From Siniperca chuatsi (lineage: Eukaryota > Chordata > Actinopteri > Centrarchiformes > Sinipercidae): 64,000 nt of DNA. The DNA lies in contig NC_058043.1 in the NCBI RefSeq assembly GCF_020085105.1, positions 19,011,667-19,075,666 of the forward strand, in the 5' to 3' direction. The notes beneath the pieces were generated by a model. It made no database searches and was not told the DNA's origin. It saw only the letters and a program-made list of their open reading frames with translations. Shown here piece after piece: positions 18,362 through 35,714 of the stretch. A program made the translations under genes and the position numbers. Position 1 is the first letter of the stretch, and every line of letters starts with the position of its first letter.

Positions 18362-18900
18362 TTAAAGTGGCCATATTATCCTTTTTGGTGTTTTCCATTT
18401 CCTTTAGTGAGTTTTATATAGCTTTTTTGTGTATGTAAAAGGTCTGCAAAGTTACAAAGCCCAAAGTCCACGCCTTACGGAGTTACTGTCTCCCACAGAA
18501 ATCACTGCTCCTGACTTGTCTGTTTGTATTTCAGCCTTCTTCTGTTACTCGTCTATGTCACTATGTAACACATTCTAACATTCCCATAATGCCTGTCATG
18601 TTTGCAGTGTTTCCAGCTGATCAGGAAGCCGGTTATTCTAAGGGGCGTGACTTTTGCGACAAACGTTCTAAGCATTGACCAATCACTACAGAGTGGGCCA
18701 GCTGACCAATCAGAACAGACTGGACTTTTTAGGGAGCTAAAACTGAGCATTTCAGGCAGAGGGTGAATAGAGGTACTGCAGAAATGCACAGTATGAGAAA
18801 AATAATGTGTTTTTTGAACATCAAACCATGTAAACCTATTCTAGTAGGACCCTTAAATAAAAGTATGAACCTGAAAATTTGCATAATATGGCCTCTTTAA
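18362..18900. mobile_element. piggyBac-type MITE with TTAA ends
   Basis: The element is bounded by TTAA at 18362-18365 and 18897-18900. Just inside, AGTGGCCATATTAT and ATAATATGGCCTCT form near-perfect terminal inverted repeats. TTAA target duplication is diagnostic of the piggyBac superfamily. No transposase frame is present in the 539 bp. Confidence 0.8.
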
Positions 18901-19459
18901 GGTAAGTTTCAGAGTATAAAAGTGCCGTAAAATAATGTGTATAATGGCATTTGTTCATGCGTCATTTTTCCTCCTCTGTTTCGTTTTTATTAGCAAGGAG
19001 GCTGCACTGCTGAGAGTGCAATTGTGTGTTCACTTGCCAAAGAAACATCACGTTGTCACGACCAGCCATGTTTTTTATTTATGTTTGACGTCGGAACAGA
19101 ACGCTTGGAGGTGGGAAGTTAGAAATTTCATAGACATATGTCTCAATCTGTAGGCTACTTTAAAGCTGCAGTAGACATCCTTTGTTTCTAGTGGACCACG
19201 TGGAAGCAGTGTCAAAGATTTTAAAATGACACCATAAATTAGCGTACTGTATTTTGTGTACATCCAATTTGTTGGTGTTGGCTAATTTCTATTGAACCAC
19301 ACCTTATCTGTCATTGTGTGTTCTAATAACATTTCCCAATATCTGGACAGCACACAACATTGTCTCAAAAGGGGAAAAAAAGATGTTGCCCTTCTAGTAT
19401 GCAGTATGCTGGGGTCCAAGAGGTGCCAAAAGAGTCTTTACATAGCATCAAGAGGAACT

Positions 19460-20366
19460 CAACAGCCATCCTTACCTGTTTTTAATAATTTTATTATTAT
19501 TATTATTATTTATTTACTCAATCATGCAAATTAGGACATGTAAAATGCAGGCAATTAATACAAAGCAATGTTAAGCAGACAATCAGCACAGACAGTTAAA
19601 ACATGACAACATAAAATCACATTACATTACAGAAGACAGAGATAAAACCACAAACAAAAGGCCAAGCAAATAAAGGAAGACATGCAGAGAGGTATGATGG
19701 CAAGTCTGGTTGCTTTTTAACTAAGTTTTAGGATTATATGTAAAGGAACAATAAGAGTCGCTATATTATATATTTAACAGAAATATTGTTCAAAAAGTGG
19801 GAAGCTCTTACTGTAAAGGCTGTCTGGCTGAAAGATGTTTTCCTCCTTGGGATAACTATGTCCCCTCTTATTCTTGATGTGGTTAATCTAACCCCAACAT
19901 TTTTCTGAACGATGAATCTAGTAAACGGGGGAGTTGCTGGTCCATTAAGAAATTTCTATATTAAATAAGCATTGTGAAATTGAATAAGATTTTCCCAGCA
20001 AAGAAGACCATATCTAAGATGTATATTACAGTGATGGTAGCTTTTAGGTTTATTATCCAGGACCTTGAGAGCTTGTTTATATACAGCTTGTACAGGCTTT
20101 ATTATTGTATCAGTGGTAAGAGACCAAGTGGTTAAACAGTATGTTATATGTGAGAAAATTATAGCATGGAAGTAAATCTTTGCTTCAGGTGTCAGGTATT
20201 TTGTTTTTGCAACAATTTGCTTAACTTGTTTTTTGAAGCATAGTTGAGACTATGATGACACCAACATAGTTTTTTTTTTACATTAAGATGCAAGCAAGAA
20301 TCTGCAAGCCACTTTGTGATGACCTCCATTATCTGTGTATTTTTAAGAGCAGCTTCTTCACAGTTT

Positions 20367-20441
<75 letters not shown>

Positions 20442-20990
20442 GGTATTATCTGCATACAATTGGACGTCAGCTCAAAAACATGCTGAGGGTACTTAATTGA
20501 TGTATAAGCTAAAGAGGAGCGGACCTAGAATAGAGCCCTGGGGCACTCTAACTCCTTGATCCTCACACTCTTATTTCTGTTTTTGAGGTAGGATTTGAAC
20601 CAGCATAAAGCAGCAGGAGCAAAAATAAATGTTGCCATTTTTGTAAGAAGAATGTTGTGATTTACTGTGTCAAAGACTTTTCTTAAGTCGAGAAACACCG
20701 CACAGACAGCTCCCTCTTATCAAGTGTAGCTTTAATATTTTCAACAACTTAACAGTTGGCTGATGTAGTAGAGTGATTTGCTCTGAACTTCATGGGGTGT
20801 AGAGGAAAAGGACTGTTTTCAAGATGACAAAACAGTTGTGCTGCTACACATTTTGCTGCTACCTTTGACAATACAGGAAGAATACTATAATTATTCATAC
20901 AGGTTGTATCACCCGCTTTAAGAATCTGTCCCGTCCAAAGTGTTTGAATAACTTTTTCTGTAACTTTGTTTTATCTTCAGAATAATTGAA
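19460..20990 (-). pseudogene. Decayed LINE (non-LTR retrotransposon) reverse transcriptase
   Basis: On the minus strand, broken frames carry reverse transcriptase hallmarks in the right order. KVFDTVNHN lies at about 20655-20690, VPQGSILGPLLF at about 20515-20550 and LYADN at about 20443-20462 (active-site YADD with the second Asp changed to Asn). ITKWLADSCLHLNVKK lies near 20285-20335, and a C-terminal region with GDIVIPRRK near 19830-19860. A frameshift separates the first two motifs, stops interrupt the rest, and an (AT)33 microsatellite (20372-20437) splits the region just after YADN. The 3' end is an (AAT)n-like tail near 19485-19515. The element is dead and 5'-truncated; its exact LINE clade is not assigned. 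Confidence 0.88.
20372..20437. repeat. (AT)n microsatellite inside a LINE relic
   Basis: About 33 AT units lie directly after the YADN codons of the reverse transcriptase relic. The two long Ile-Tyr open frames across it on both strands are artefacts of this repeat. Confidence 0.95.
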
Positions 20991-21703
20991 TGTTCAGTTA
21001 AAATTAGGGCTTGGTATCCAATGCAATAGCTGAGTTTCAGTACCAAATAAAGCATACCAAAATGATATACACTATTTTTCGTTACCACAAAACATGGAAT
21101 ATAATAATATTTTTCTTAATAAAAGTCAGTCATACAAGAACTTTGCCTATAAATGTGCAAAATGATTAGTTAAGTCAGTACATATCTGATCAAAGAATAA
21201 GTAAGGAACACTTTTGGTACAGCCAGAGAGGGGCATAAAGTGTGAAGAAAGATAACTAAAAGGTGAGATACACATCATAATTATAACTTCAGTTAACACC
21301 GACACCTCTAGTTTATAGGTTGGTGCCAGGATATTCAAACATACTATTATAGAAAACACTAAACATAGTAAGTTATGGCATTTTTGTGCCCAAACCTGTG
21401 AGCTTTAAGGACGAAACTGAATCAGGTGCAGGAAAAAAGGTGCTCCTCTTTCTATTTCACTTTTATTATCAAAAGAGATTTATTCAATTAAGTCTTTATT
21501 CACCTGAAGCGCTCAATGCTCACTGACAAGCAGAACAATTAAAAGAGATTTCAAGGTGTCCAAGCCCAGCAAAACGAGATGTAGCATATAAATTAAAGGT
21601 TTTATTTTACTTATTACTATTTCTTTCATCACACGTCGGCACAATAAGAGAATATGATGACTTAGCTTAGGCTTCTCCCCAAACAGACATACAATATATC
21701 TGT

Positions 21704-22197
21704 CAGTGGTGGAACGTAACAAAGTACATTTACTCAAGTACAGTTTTGACACACCATACTTGAGTATTTCCATTTTATGCTACTGCATACTTCTACTCCA
21801 CTACATTTCAGAGGCATATATTGTACTTTTTACTCCACTACATGTATTTGACACATAGTTACTAGTTACTTTTTACATCAATGTACAGTCCTCAGTGTAC
21901 TTTTTACATTGATGAACTACAACATTTAAATGCTCTTACATTTATTCATTAGTGATAAAAACAGAATAGTATAATATTTTATAAAAATATAATACTGTGA
22001 AAGGAGCCATTCTGCATAAGGAGTACTTTTGCTTTTGATAGTCTACTTTAAGTACATTTTGCTGATAATACCTCTGTACTTTTACAGACCTAGAAGTAAC
22101 ATTTAGAATTCAGGACTTTTACTTGTAATGGAGTATTTGTATACCATATTTCTACTTTAACTTTTTTTAAAGGATCTGATTACTTCTTCCCACACTG
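21704..22197. mobile_element. hAT-like non-autonomous element (CAGTGGTGGAA family)
   Basis: The element starts CAGTGGTGGAACGTAAC and ends GATTACTTCTTCCCACACTG, an imperfect inverse. It is flanked by ATATCTGT (21696-21703) and GCATCTGT (22198-22205), a diverged 8-bp target duplication typical of hAT elements. The interior (TACTCAAGTAC, CTTCTACTCCACTACATTTC) matches a repeat I know to be very common in percomorph fish. No transposase is encoded. Confidence 0.85.
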
Positions 22198-22889
22198 GCA
22201 TCTGTGTATTTCAGTCATCTGGGTAGGTGGCAGGTCAGATAGGAACAACATACAGTAGACATTGAGCACTTCCAATACACTAATCCCAACAGCATCTTCT
22301 CTCATGGGTTTTCCTGGATCAAAATCTGCTCAGATGAGGTTGTGACCGGACATCTGTCTTACATTTAACATTAATAGGTCTGTGGCCTGAAGGTGCTCTG
22401 GAAAAGTGTAAAAATGATGTCTGTCAGAAACATGCTGGGACCTCCATGGCGGTGACGCACAAAGAGTGACCTCTACTGTACAAATTGGCCAGATTGCACG
22501 GCCATGTCAGTTCTGACGTATCCGCTGGTTTTACGACGGTGTGCTTACACAATGACAGTTTCCGTCAGTTTGACTTGCAAATCGTAATCGCGTTGATCAA
22601 GCGCTTTTTCGTTTCCAGTTTCCGTTGAAAGGATAATTTTATCATTTCAAATTATCGATCACTATATGAGATACAGAAAGAGACCAATTTTTGAGATACG
22701 TAACAAGTTGTACTTGCTGTACTTAAATTCTGAACTTCCGAGGCCCAGTAGAGAGCTCGAGCGGCAGCTCCGAAAAGTTTGTTGTTGTCACGTGATATGA
22801 GACGAATGTGGCGATAAAAGTTTGTTTATATAGTAAAACTAGGTGGCGTACCACATTATCAAAACCTATTGAACACCGTTTTCACTACA
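22198..22889 (+). promoter_or_regulatory. Upstream region and likely promoter of the rheb gene
   Basis: This is the 0.7 kb between the hAT-like element and the rheb start codon. No open frame of note is present. The last 350 bp contain scattered CpGs and a TATAAA-free stretch, consistent with a housekeeping-type promoter, but no single element can be called with confidence. Confidence 0.4.
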
Positions 22890-25800
22890 ATGCCTCAACC
22901 AAAACATCGAAAGATTGCAGTTATAGGTTACAGGTCTGTAGGTGAGTAAAGCACACGAGCTCGTGCACAGCTAATGTTATTCAGCTAGTTGGCTAACAGG
23001 CTAACAGGCTAACGTCCTGGCTTTGTTTTCCCTTGAGTGTATCCGACACCAGTAACGCTAAATTACCTTTGTTCAGTTTCTTTGTGTTGCATGTGCTTGC
23101 TGAGCAGTTGATTACTAAACTACATTAAAATCGACGTTATCTTGCTGTATAGCTGTAGCCATCTGTTACTAGTTACTTGTAACATGTTCTGTGAAAATAA
23201 AGTTAGCTCAGCCGGTGACATACTGGTATAGAGCCAAGTGGTGTGTGTGGAAACTTTTAGGCCAGCATGGCAAACATAACAAGTATGTAATGTCCATAAT
23301 TTAAGGCAATCAGCCTGTAACCATATTCGACCTCCTACCAAGTCAATACCAGTCGTTTATATTCTAAAATGTCCTCGTGTGGCTGGTGTTGCACCAAATT
23401 ATGATAATTAGCATCTGTGACCCAATTAGGACTTTGAGCTGTATTTAAAGACAGAACATTTTCAGCTGTATTGCCACTGAAAACGTTTTTTTATCATACG
23501 TTATCACATAATTCTGATAGCAACCATTACCAAAAATGGTGCCACCATAGCATTTAGATAAGGTCACACATTTTAATAGCTGTAAAGAAGAAAAAGATGG
23601 CTGTAGTAGCGGAAACTGTCCACTTCACACGTCAGTATGTGTCGAGCCTTTGGTCTGTATCGTCTAGTTGATCCTCTGGCATCATGGAATCCGACAGGGC
23701 ACAGATTTCAGTACACCAAAGTCACAGCTATCAAAGTTTGTGACCCTATCTAAATACTACATTGCTGCCATCTTTGGTCATAGCTATCAAAATAATGTAT
23801 GTTATTTAATATGATAAAAACTATTACCATGGCAATATAGCTGAAATTCCTGATCACATATTTTAACTGGTCACAGAATTTGGTGTAACACTTGTAACTG
23901 ATAATGTGGGTAGGTGTAGGTTTTCATGTAAAGGCTTAAAGCCACCAATAAGTAAATACACTGACACAGTATTTGTGTGTAACAGTTATGTATTGTAATA
24001 TAGGGGATTGTTATAAACAAAGAGATAGTTTTAACGTTGTATTAAAATGTGTATGTTGTGTTTCTTTGCCCTGCATAGGAAAGTCATCTCTTACAATACA
24101 GTTTGTGGAAGGACAGTTTGTTGATTCCTATGACCCCACCATCGAAAACAGTATGTGTCGTTATTATATTGTTTGTAAGAAAAGAAAGTCACAATGGATT
24201 TGGCTTAATGTAAATAAATGTTTTGTAAAACTAGATCCTCTCTCTCCCTAGCCTTTAACAAAATGGTCAGCGTGAATGGTCAAGACTTCAATCTTCAGCT
24301 GGTTGATACAGCTGGACAAGTAAGTTGTTCATTTACCACCATATCTGACACAAACTTGGTTTTAAATCAACACTTCTGATCTGTTAAATCCTAATATTTA
24401 ACCTTAGGCGTTGCTGGTATTATGATGTACTCGGATGTCAGACAAGTTGTGTATTAAATGGAAAGTGCCTGTTTTTCTAGAAGCTATAGTCTTGTATGTC
24501 TGACATTTAACAATAGTTTGGTAACCCAATGGGATTAAAATACCTCTGCTCTGTCTGTAGGATGAGTACTCAATTTTTCACCAATCCCACTCAATGGACA
24601 TCCATGGGTATGTCCTTGTCTATTCAGTGACTTCCATGAAAAGGTGAGTGTATGGTTGTGTTTTCATATCTGTTTGAATAATGAGGCATGTACTGTTAAA
24701 AGTCTTAAAACACTACATTAGGTAAACAATACTGTGTCTTAAAATGTATGCTAGCATTGTGTTTTATCATATACAGACTTTACTATTCATAATACATTAT
24801 TCCTAAACCACAAAGATTTACAAGGGTTGAACCCACTGTTGTGTATACCAACAGTGTCATCTAATGCCATATAAGTAGGTTTATAATGTTCTATTTTTGA
24901 TACTGTATCCGAGAGGGGTTGAATAAACTCTATGGTCATTGTCAAGGCTGTAGCTTTTGTTGTATTCAACTCCTTTAGGTGCCTGTTTGCCGATTGCTTT
25001 AACTAAATGTGCTTAAGTATAGGGTTCTTTGGACTGGCAATGTATTATAATAGTAAGTTAGTAGTAAGTAATTTACAAGTTAGAGGTACATACTGACTAC
25101 GCTCAGATCAGTATCTAAAAGTACTTAGATGTCTGTCTCTGTTCAGTTTTGAAGTTGTGCAGGTTCTACACGACAAGCTGCTAGACATGGTTGGGAAGAT
25201 TCAGTAAGTTTAGTTGGATCTTTAAAATTCAATGCTTCCAAAATTGTCTTTTTTGTTTTTCCAAGTGATTTTTCTTTTTTTTTAACCTGGATATTTTCTT
25301 TTTAGGGTTCCAACTGTTCTTGTAGGGAACAAAAAAGATCTCCACATGGAAAGGTAATCATGATTATTGAAAGTCTTTAGAATATAAACTGCATATGTTG
25401 TTACTGTATAAATGTATAAATAACACTGATAATGCTGTCAGACATTTTGGTCTTAAAATATCCGTTAACACTCAATATAATTCAACATTAAAGACATTTT
25501 TAATGGCAAGCATCTGTTGTTTTGGCAGTAAAAGGGTAAGTCCGGTGATATTCTGTACTTTTCTTTAGTTTCAACAAATCTCATGAAAAGAGCGAAACAA
25601 ACAATGAATTTATCCCGTTAACAAGTATTGTGTGTGTAGCCAAAGCCTGATATAACTTATTCCTCTGTGATTTAGACCTCTATTGTTGTCCAAACACTAT
25701 TAAAAACAAGTAATTGAGTCACACTGTTGCATTAGATGACATGTTCCTTCATTTGCTAAAAACTAGCCCAGCTGTTTTAGGAAATTATTCAGCATTTAAA

Positions 25801-26443
25801 AAAATGTTAAAAAAACAAACAAAACAAACACTATGTATTTGTGACCTGTTTTTAAAGATTCACATTGTCAGTAGGAACGTATGAGTTTGTGGCTGAGATC
25901 CACAGACATGCTGGTGAAGTCAGAAAGTATTAAGAGATGGACTAACTAACTGGTTTTGTTCTTTTCATGGAATTTGTTGACAATAACAGAAAATATAGAA
26001 TATTGTCAGCCTTATCCTTAAAAAAACATACCACATGTTTGTCTCTCTCTCTCAACTTTTCCGTCACCACCTACTTAAACACTCCTTAAAAAGAGTGCTC
26101 TAAGTCAGTGTATGCGTGCAATACAAAAGGAGTTTTCTGTTTTCATTAAGTGAAGTTTCCATTTCATTTTTCCCAGGGTTATCAAGCCAGAGGAAGGAAA
26201 AAAACTTGCAGATTCCTGGGGTGCTGCATTCATGGAGTCCTCAGCCAAGGAGAATGAGGTAATGTTATCTCTTTGAATACTCATCGGTGCAGTCCACACA
26301 TTATTTCTGACACAGATTCACACTCTGATGACCATATTCTTATAATGCAGACTGCTGTGGAGGTTTTCAAGCGGATCATTTTGGAGATGGAGAAAGCTGA
26401 TGGAAATGCACCCCAGGAAGAGAAGAAGTGCGCTGTGATGTAA
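22890..26443 (+). CDS. rhebl1: Rheb-family small GTPase, probably RHEBL1
   Basis: Rheb GTPases sit on endomembranes through a farnesylated C-terminus and, when GTP-bound, switch on mTORC1; TSC2 is their GAP. Eight exons (22890-22941, 24079-24150, 24252-24319, 24561-24643, 25147-25203, 25306-25353, 26177-26258, 26351-26443) join to 184 residues, the usual Rheb length. Visible motifs are the P-loop GYRSVGKSS (Arg15, as in Rheb), the effector segment [20 protein letters not shown], the guanine-specificity NKKD, SSAKEN, and the CaaX box CAVM at the end. The sequence resembles human RHEB more than human RHEBL1, but the gene next door is prkag1, and human RHEBL1 lies near PRKAG1, so I favour rhebl1. 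Switch II differs from [12 protein letters not shown] replaces FPQTYSID. If synteny misleads, this is simply rheb. Confidence 0.92.
23385..23893. repeat. Foldback element in rheb intron 1
   Basis: The outer ends GGTGTTGCACCAAATT (about 23385) and AATTTGGTGTAACAC (about 23879) are inverted. The arms (for example TTTCAGCTGTATTGCC at about 23460 and GGCAATATAGCTGAAA at about 23831, and TTTAGATAAGGTCACA with its inverse TGTGACCCTATCTAAA near 23739) pair imperfectly over more than 100 bp. It is MITE-like with no coding capacity. Confidence 0.7.
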
Positions 26444-28070
26444 AAGTGCAGCCAGGATATCTGTAAGCTCATTCGCTGAAGACAGGAGGCACAACTTCAC
26501 CAGCTTGCCAATCGTGACCTCACCGGCACAAAGACACTGCAGTGGAACTTTTCTGCTCCATTGTGATATCAGATTGATTTCCATAGCAAGGCAACTGCTC
26601 AGACAGTTGATAAACTATCCCACTAATTGTAACCACAGGGAGAAGTTTCTAAGAGCAAGATTTATCTTTGTTTTAGGCAAAGAAGCACCACCAGTGAACA
26701 CTTTCTTTAAATATTGAAATCTAATCTATTACTGGGAAAAATATTGACTTTGAGTTCAACTAAATGCTCAGAAAACAAAATAATATTGCCAAACATATTG
26801 GTCCCAATGAATTGCATCAAATTTTGTCATGAACGTATTATGATAATAACTACTTGTAAGTCTGATGTTTGAGACATCATTGGCTATTGTCTCATAACTC
26901 TTGGAGTAGTTGAGTTAATGTACAGTGAGGGCTTGTTAATAACCTTTTTAAGGACTGGGATTAGTTCAGCAGGTCTTTTTTGACAGTGATGGAGAGTCAC
27001 AGTACACATTGCTTTAAATGTGGTGTTAAAATGTCAGTATTTCTCACAAATGGTGGATTTCCTTGAACACCCTGGAATGAGACTTCACATAAGAAATTTC
27101 ACTGGTTTCACAGTTCTTCTCACTGTAATTTTTATCAACTCCTCTTCAGGTACCAGGAACTCTTGAACTGTTCACGATGGAGGAATCTATTTGTATATGT
27201 AACAACTCACATTTTAAGCTCTTCTGCTAAGCGGATTAGTCCTCTTCCATTGTTTGTACAGTTTAATTCCTTATTGACTGTAATAAAGCTGTTATCTTAT
27301 GGACAACCTTCAGAGAAATTTAGTATAGGTATGAATAGATCTTTGGTATTTACCAGTTATGGCCTTTTTTATACAATATAAATAGAATCTTAGAAATTGG
27401 TTTAATAATATTTGTTAATCTTGAGTGGTGCAGGTTTGCTCTTCCTTCAATATCCTAAGTAGAGTATATGGTTATAATTATGAACATTGTTGAGTTGCAA
27501 TTTTTTAATTGCATTTTAACACAGCGTAAGACTATTTAATTGGCTGAAGGCCACTGAGTTAGTTTAGTAATTTTTGAGCTCATGGTTTTGATTTGATGGT
27601 TCATGTAGGCTTGATAAAACCAAGCCCCGATGGCAAGCAGTCCATTTAATTCATAATTGTGTACTTGCATGATCACCGTCAGATGCTTGAGATCCTTGAT
27701 GACTTGTTTTTCTTAGATCCTGTAGCCTTACCCCCCCTCCAATAATCCTCATGTTGTACCTGTAGTGGATAATTGTACAATTCTATCAAGTGCTTTGCTG
27801 AGTAAGTAGTTGATTGATGGGTGATTGATGATGGTTGAAGAGAAGCTGGTGATGCTGTGTCTTGTGCCTTAAAGTTGTTCAAACTCCCTCATCTGCTTCC
27901 CTTCATGACTCAAGGTGCTCTTAAAGGTTTTTTTTTTTTCTTCCTTCTGTTGACTTGATACCCAGGTGCAGGTGGTGTGCACCTGTACACCAATATCCCC
28001 TTGTGGGTCAATGTTAATTCAGAAATCTTGCTGTAAACAGTTTTGTATATAAATAAATCTGTTACTCATG
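26444..28070 (+). other. Probable rheb 3' UTR
   Basis: No conserved frame follows the rheb stop. AATAAA occurs at about 27282 and at 28052-28057, so alternative 3' ends of about 0.85 and 1.6 kb are possible. The second lies under 0.4 kb from the prkag1 start codon. Confidence 0.5.
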
Positions 28071-28074
28071 GGAT

Positions 28075-28455
28075 GTGTCATTGTGCTGAATTTGGCTGCA
28101 TTATTTATGTAGCAAAAAGCAAGGTAGCCGATACAGTACCTTGCTGCACAGCCTTCAGTGGCGGTTAGGGTTGATGAACCACAAAAACTGGTCATCGGGC
28201 TATACTGTAACTTCACTTGCACGTTAAATTACTGTACAGAGGCATGTTGGCATACACAGCATCATAGTATGTGGGTTAATTTACGGTCTGCTTCAGAACT
28301 GAGATTGTGGTGCGGTAACACTACATGTACTACGGTAACGGTCTAACAGCCATTCAGGTTGCTCATTGCAAGTTGTAGCGGAAGACCTGTGTGGCTTTGG
28401 GAGATCCTGCCAGTTGTGAACAGTTACTGGAAGGCGATACGGCGAATGGAATAAT
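28075..28455 (+). promoter_or_regulatory. Short intergenic interval with prkag1 promoter
   Basis: Only about 0.38 kb separates the last rheb poly(A) signal from the prkag1 ATG, so this interval must hold the prkag1 promoter and 5' UTR. No TATA box is evident. TAGCTAACTA and related words begin just after the first exon. Confidence 0.45.
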
Positions 28456-33413
<4,958 letters not shown>

Positions 33414-35090
33414 GGAAGAACTCAAAGAAGGAAAGGCTACACAATTTTATGAGGATGTCAGAGCAAAGAGAGAAAGAGAACCGGCACGTGAGAGGGGAAT
33501 TAAGACAGTATATATATTCACACATGAAGACTTCTTCTCTATTTTAGCAACCCAGCAGTATAAAATTGTATTAGCACAGGACATAGAGAAGCTCCTGTAT
33601 TTGAGCCAAATTCCAAGCCACAAGATCGATGTAAAAGCACAAGAAACCTCTGAAGAGGAGCTGCAGCCTCTCAGGATGACCCGGCATCATTCCCACCTCT
33701 GTGGCTCTTGTGCTGATGTACGTAGAGGAGGACCAGTAATTATGACTTTGATTACAAATGTATTCCCGATAATATAAATTAAGTAATCAGTTACCAGCCA
33801 AACGAAAACTGATTTACCTGTATTACCTTTTGTTGGCAGCATTTAATTTCTATAATGTGGCTGAAATTTAGATGCACATAAAGCCTATGTCAGGGTAACG
33901 TTAAACACTGTGTAACTTTGTCAGATCAACATTTGATGTGTGTTCTGGCACGTTATGACATTTGACTGAGCCCTGTTCTTTGTACATTTAAGTAGTTATC
34001 AGGCTTAAATGGTCTTATTCACCATTCAGCTAGTTTGATTATTTAAATGCAGGTGGAGCGTTGATTTGTAAATCATTTTTTAGCTTGAACAACTACACTT
34101 CCAAATTGCAATACATATCGATAGTTATATGGTTACTGAAGTATTTATCTGTATGTAGGTGTCATATAAACTGTACATGCAGTATATACATACAAAAACT
34201 AGCTACATGCTACCTTTGTGTGAAGACTGAATGATAAAATAAGCTAAATCATTTTTACAAACACTAGACCTGGTCAGCTACATTTGAAATTAATTTCACA
34301 CATATAAAATGGAAAAGGTCTGGTCATGGTCTAACTACATTTTCAGTCAGCTAGGTTTGCAGATTTCAGCTTCAGGACCTGTTGCTCCAAAAATAGCTCT
34401 CGATTCAAGACAATTAAATCAAGTTACCACAGTTACCAGTGTGTGAGGAATTCAAGGGCTCAGGTTTTAATCTGTTGTGTAGCCAGACAGCGAAGTAGCA
34501 AACCTGGAAGAGCACTTTAGGCTTCCAAGTCTAGAACAGCATAAATGAATCTGCTGTTAGAGACGACCGTTCATTGTGCTTTATTCTGTTTGAATGCACA
34601 AGCTCTGGATATTTATGGGTTTTATGTTTTACCATTTTGTCTGTGTTGTCCCATGTAACAAAATATTTAATGCTTGTTTTGGGTTTTGGTATTAACAGCA
34701 TTAAAGGGATTTGCTTATTGCTTCAATGCTGCAAAATAAAAAAAAATTTAAAGTTCACTTGAAATTTAAACGGTCAAATTAACCATTTCTGTGGGTTTGA
34801 TAATTTTCTGATTTATATCTTTTTGGTGAGTTATGCTGATGTCAGCTAAAGTCGAACATCAAGTCTAGGTTTATTCAACTGTTTTCTGTTCCTTGTGTTT
34901 AGGGGACTTTATCAAAATCACTAAATACCAGCATTTACTTTCCATTTTCTTAAGATAGGCCAGGAACATGTCACACTTCCTGGTATATATGAAACTGAAT
35001 GTGTACAACTGTATGTAAATGCACAGTTTTTGTACTAATCTGCATTGATAGCATAATTTAAAGGATGAGCAATAAAAGTTCTTTGAGTTT
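33414..35090 (+). other. Probable prkag1 3' UTR
   Basis: AATAAA occurs at about 34735 (followed by an A run) and at about 35071, giving a 3' UTR of roughly 1.3-1.7 kb. An open frame of about 125 codons runs from the last exon in another reading frame to 33777. It cannot be reached in phase from exon 12 and resembles no known protein, so it is treated as 3' UTR. Confidence 0.5.
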
Positions 35091-35264
35091 GTTTTAAATG
35101 GCATTATTGTTAAATGCATACATCTTGTATATCACATATAACTTGTCTAAAGATGTAAATGGGTCGCATTGATGAGGAAGTGATTTACAATGCAACATTA
35201 ACTTTAACTCAGACGTGGAGCTACATTAGGATTCATTTTGAGTCGTGTTTGTGTCCATCCTGAT

Positions 35265-35590
35265 GAATGTAATTCACTCTCTCTTTAGCTCTGTTTTTGG
35301 TCTCTAACAACTCCTGAGGGAAACATCTGGCTTTTCAGCTGCTAAATGCTCCACTTTGTTCACCAGCTAGTTCCTAACTTTGCTGTTTGGTGCTGGATAG
35401 GTAGCTCTAAATGCGTTTTTAGCGCTTTTTCACCTTGCCGGGGGCGGCTAAAAACAACATTGAGTGAACCAAAACAGTAAAGTTGAGGGCCAGAAAACAA
35501 AAATGAGCTGAAAGAGGCTAAAACGCTCTGTAGAGCTGAGGGGAGCTGCAGTCTCATGATAATTATCCATGAGTTCATCACTACAAATGA
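35265..35590 (+). repeat. Dispersed repeat family A, copy 1
   Basis: The segment GCTCTGTTTTTGGTCTCTAAC, then CTCCTGAGG, ATCTGGCTTTTCAGC and TTCACCAGCTAG recurs at about 47447-47545 (same strand) and, inverted, at about 62205-62290. It lies between the convergent prkag1 and acvr1b 3' ends and is an uncharacterised transposon-derived repeat. Confidence 0.65.
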
Positions 35591-35714
35591 TCACTTATAA
35601 GTAGTAATGTGAAACATTGTCAATCTAAAATATTTTTTATAGCTGCTTTAATATATTTTAAATACAAGGTTAGCGTTGGAAAAGAAGCAAGTAAAAGACA
35701 CCACACAGGAAAAC

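Noticed and set aside
20192-20500. Open frames with long Ile-Tyr repeats on both strands
   Set aside because: Produced by the (AT)n microsatellite within the LINE relic.
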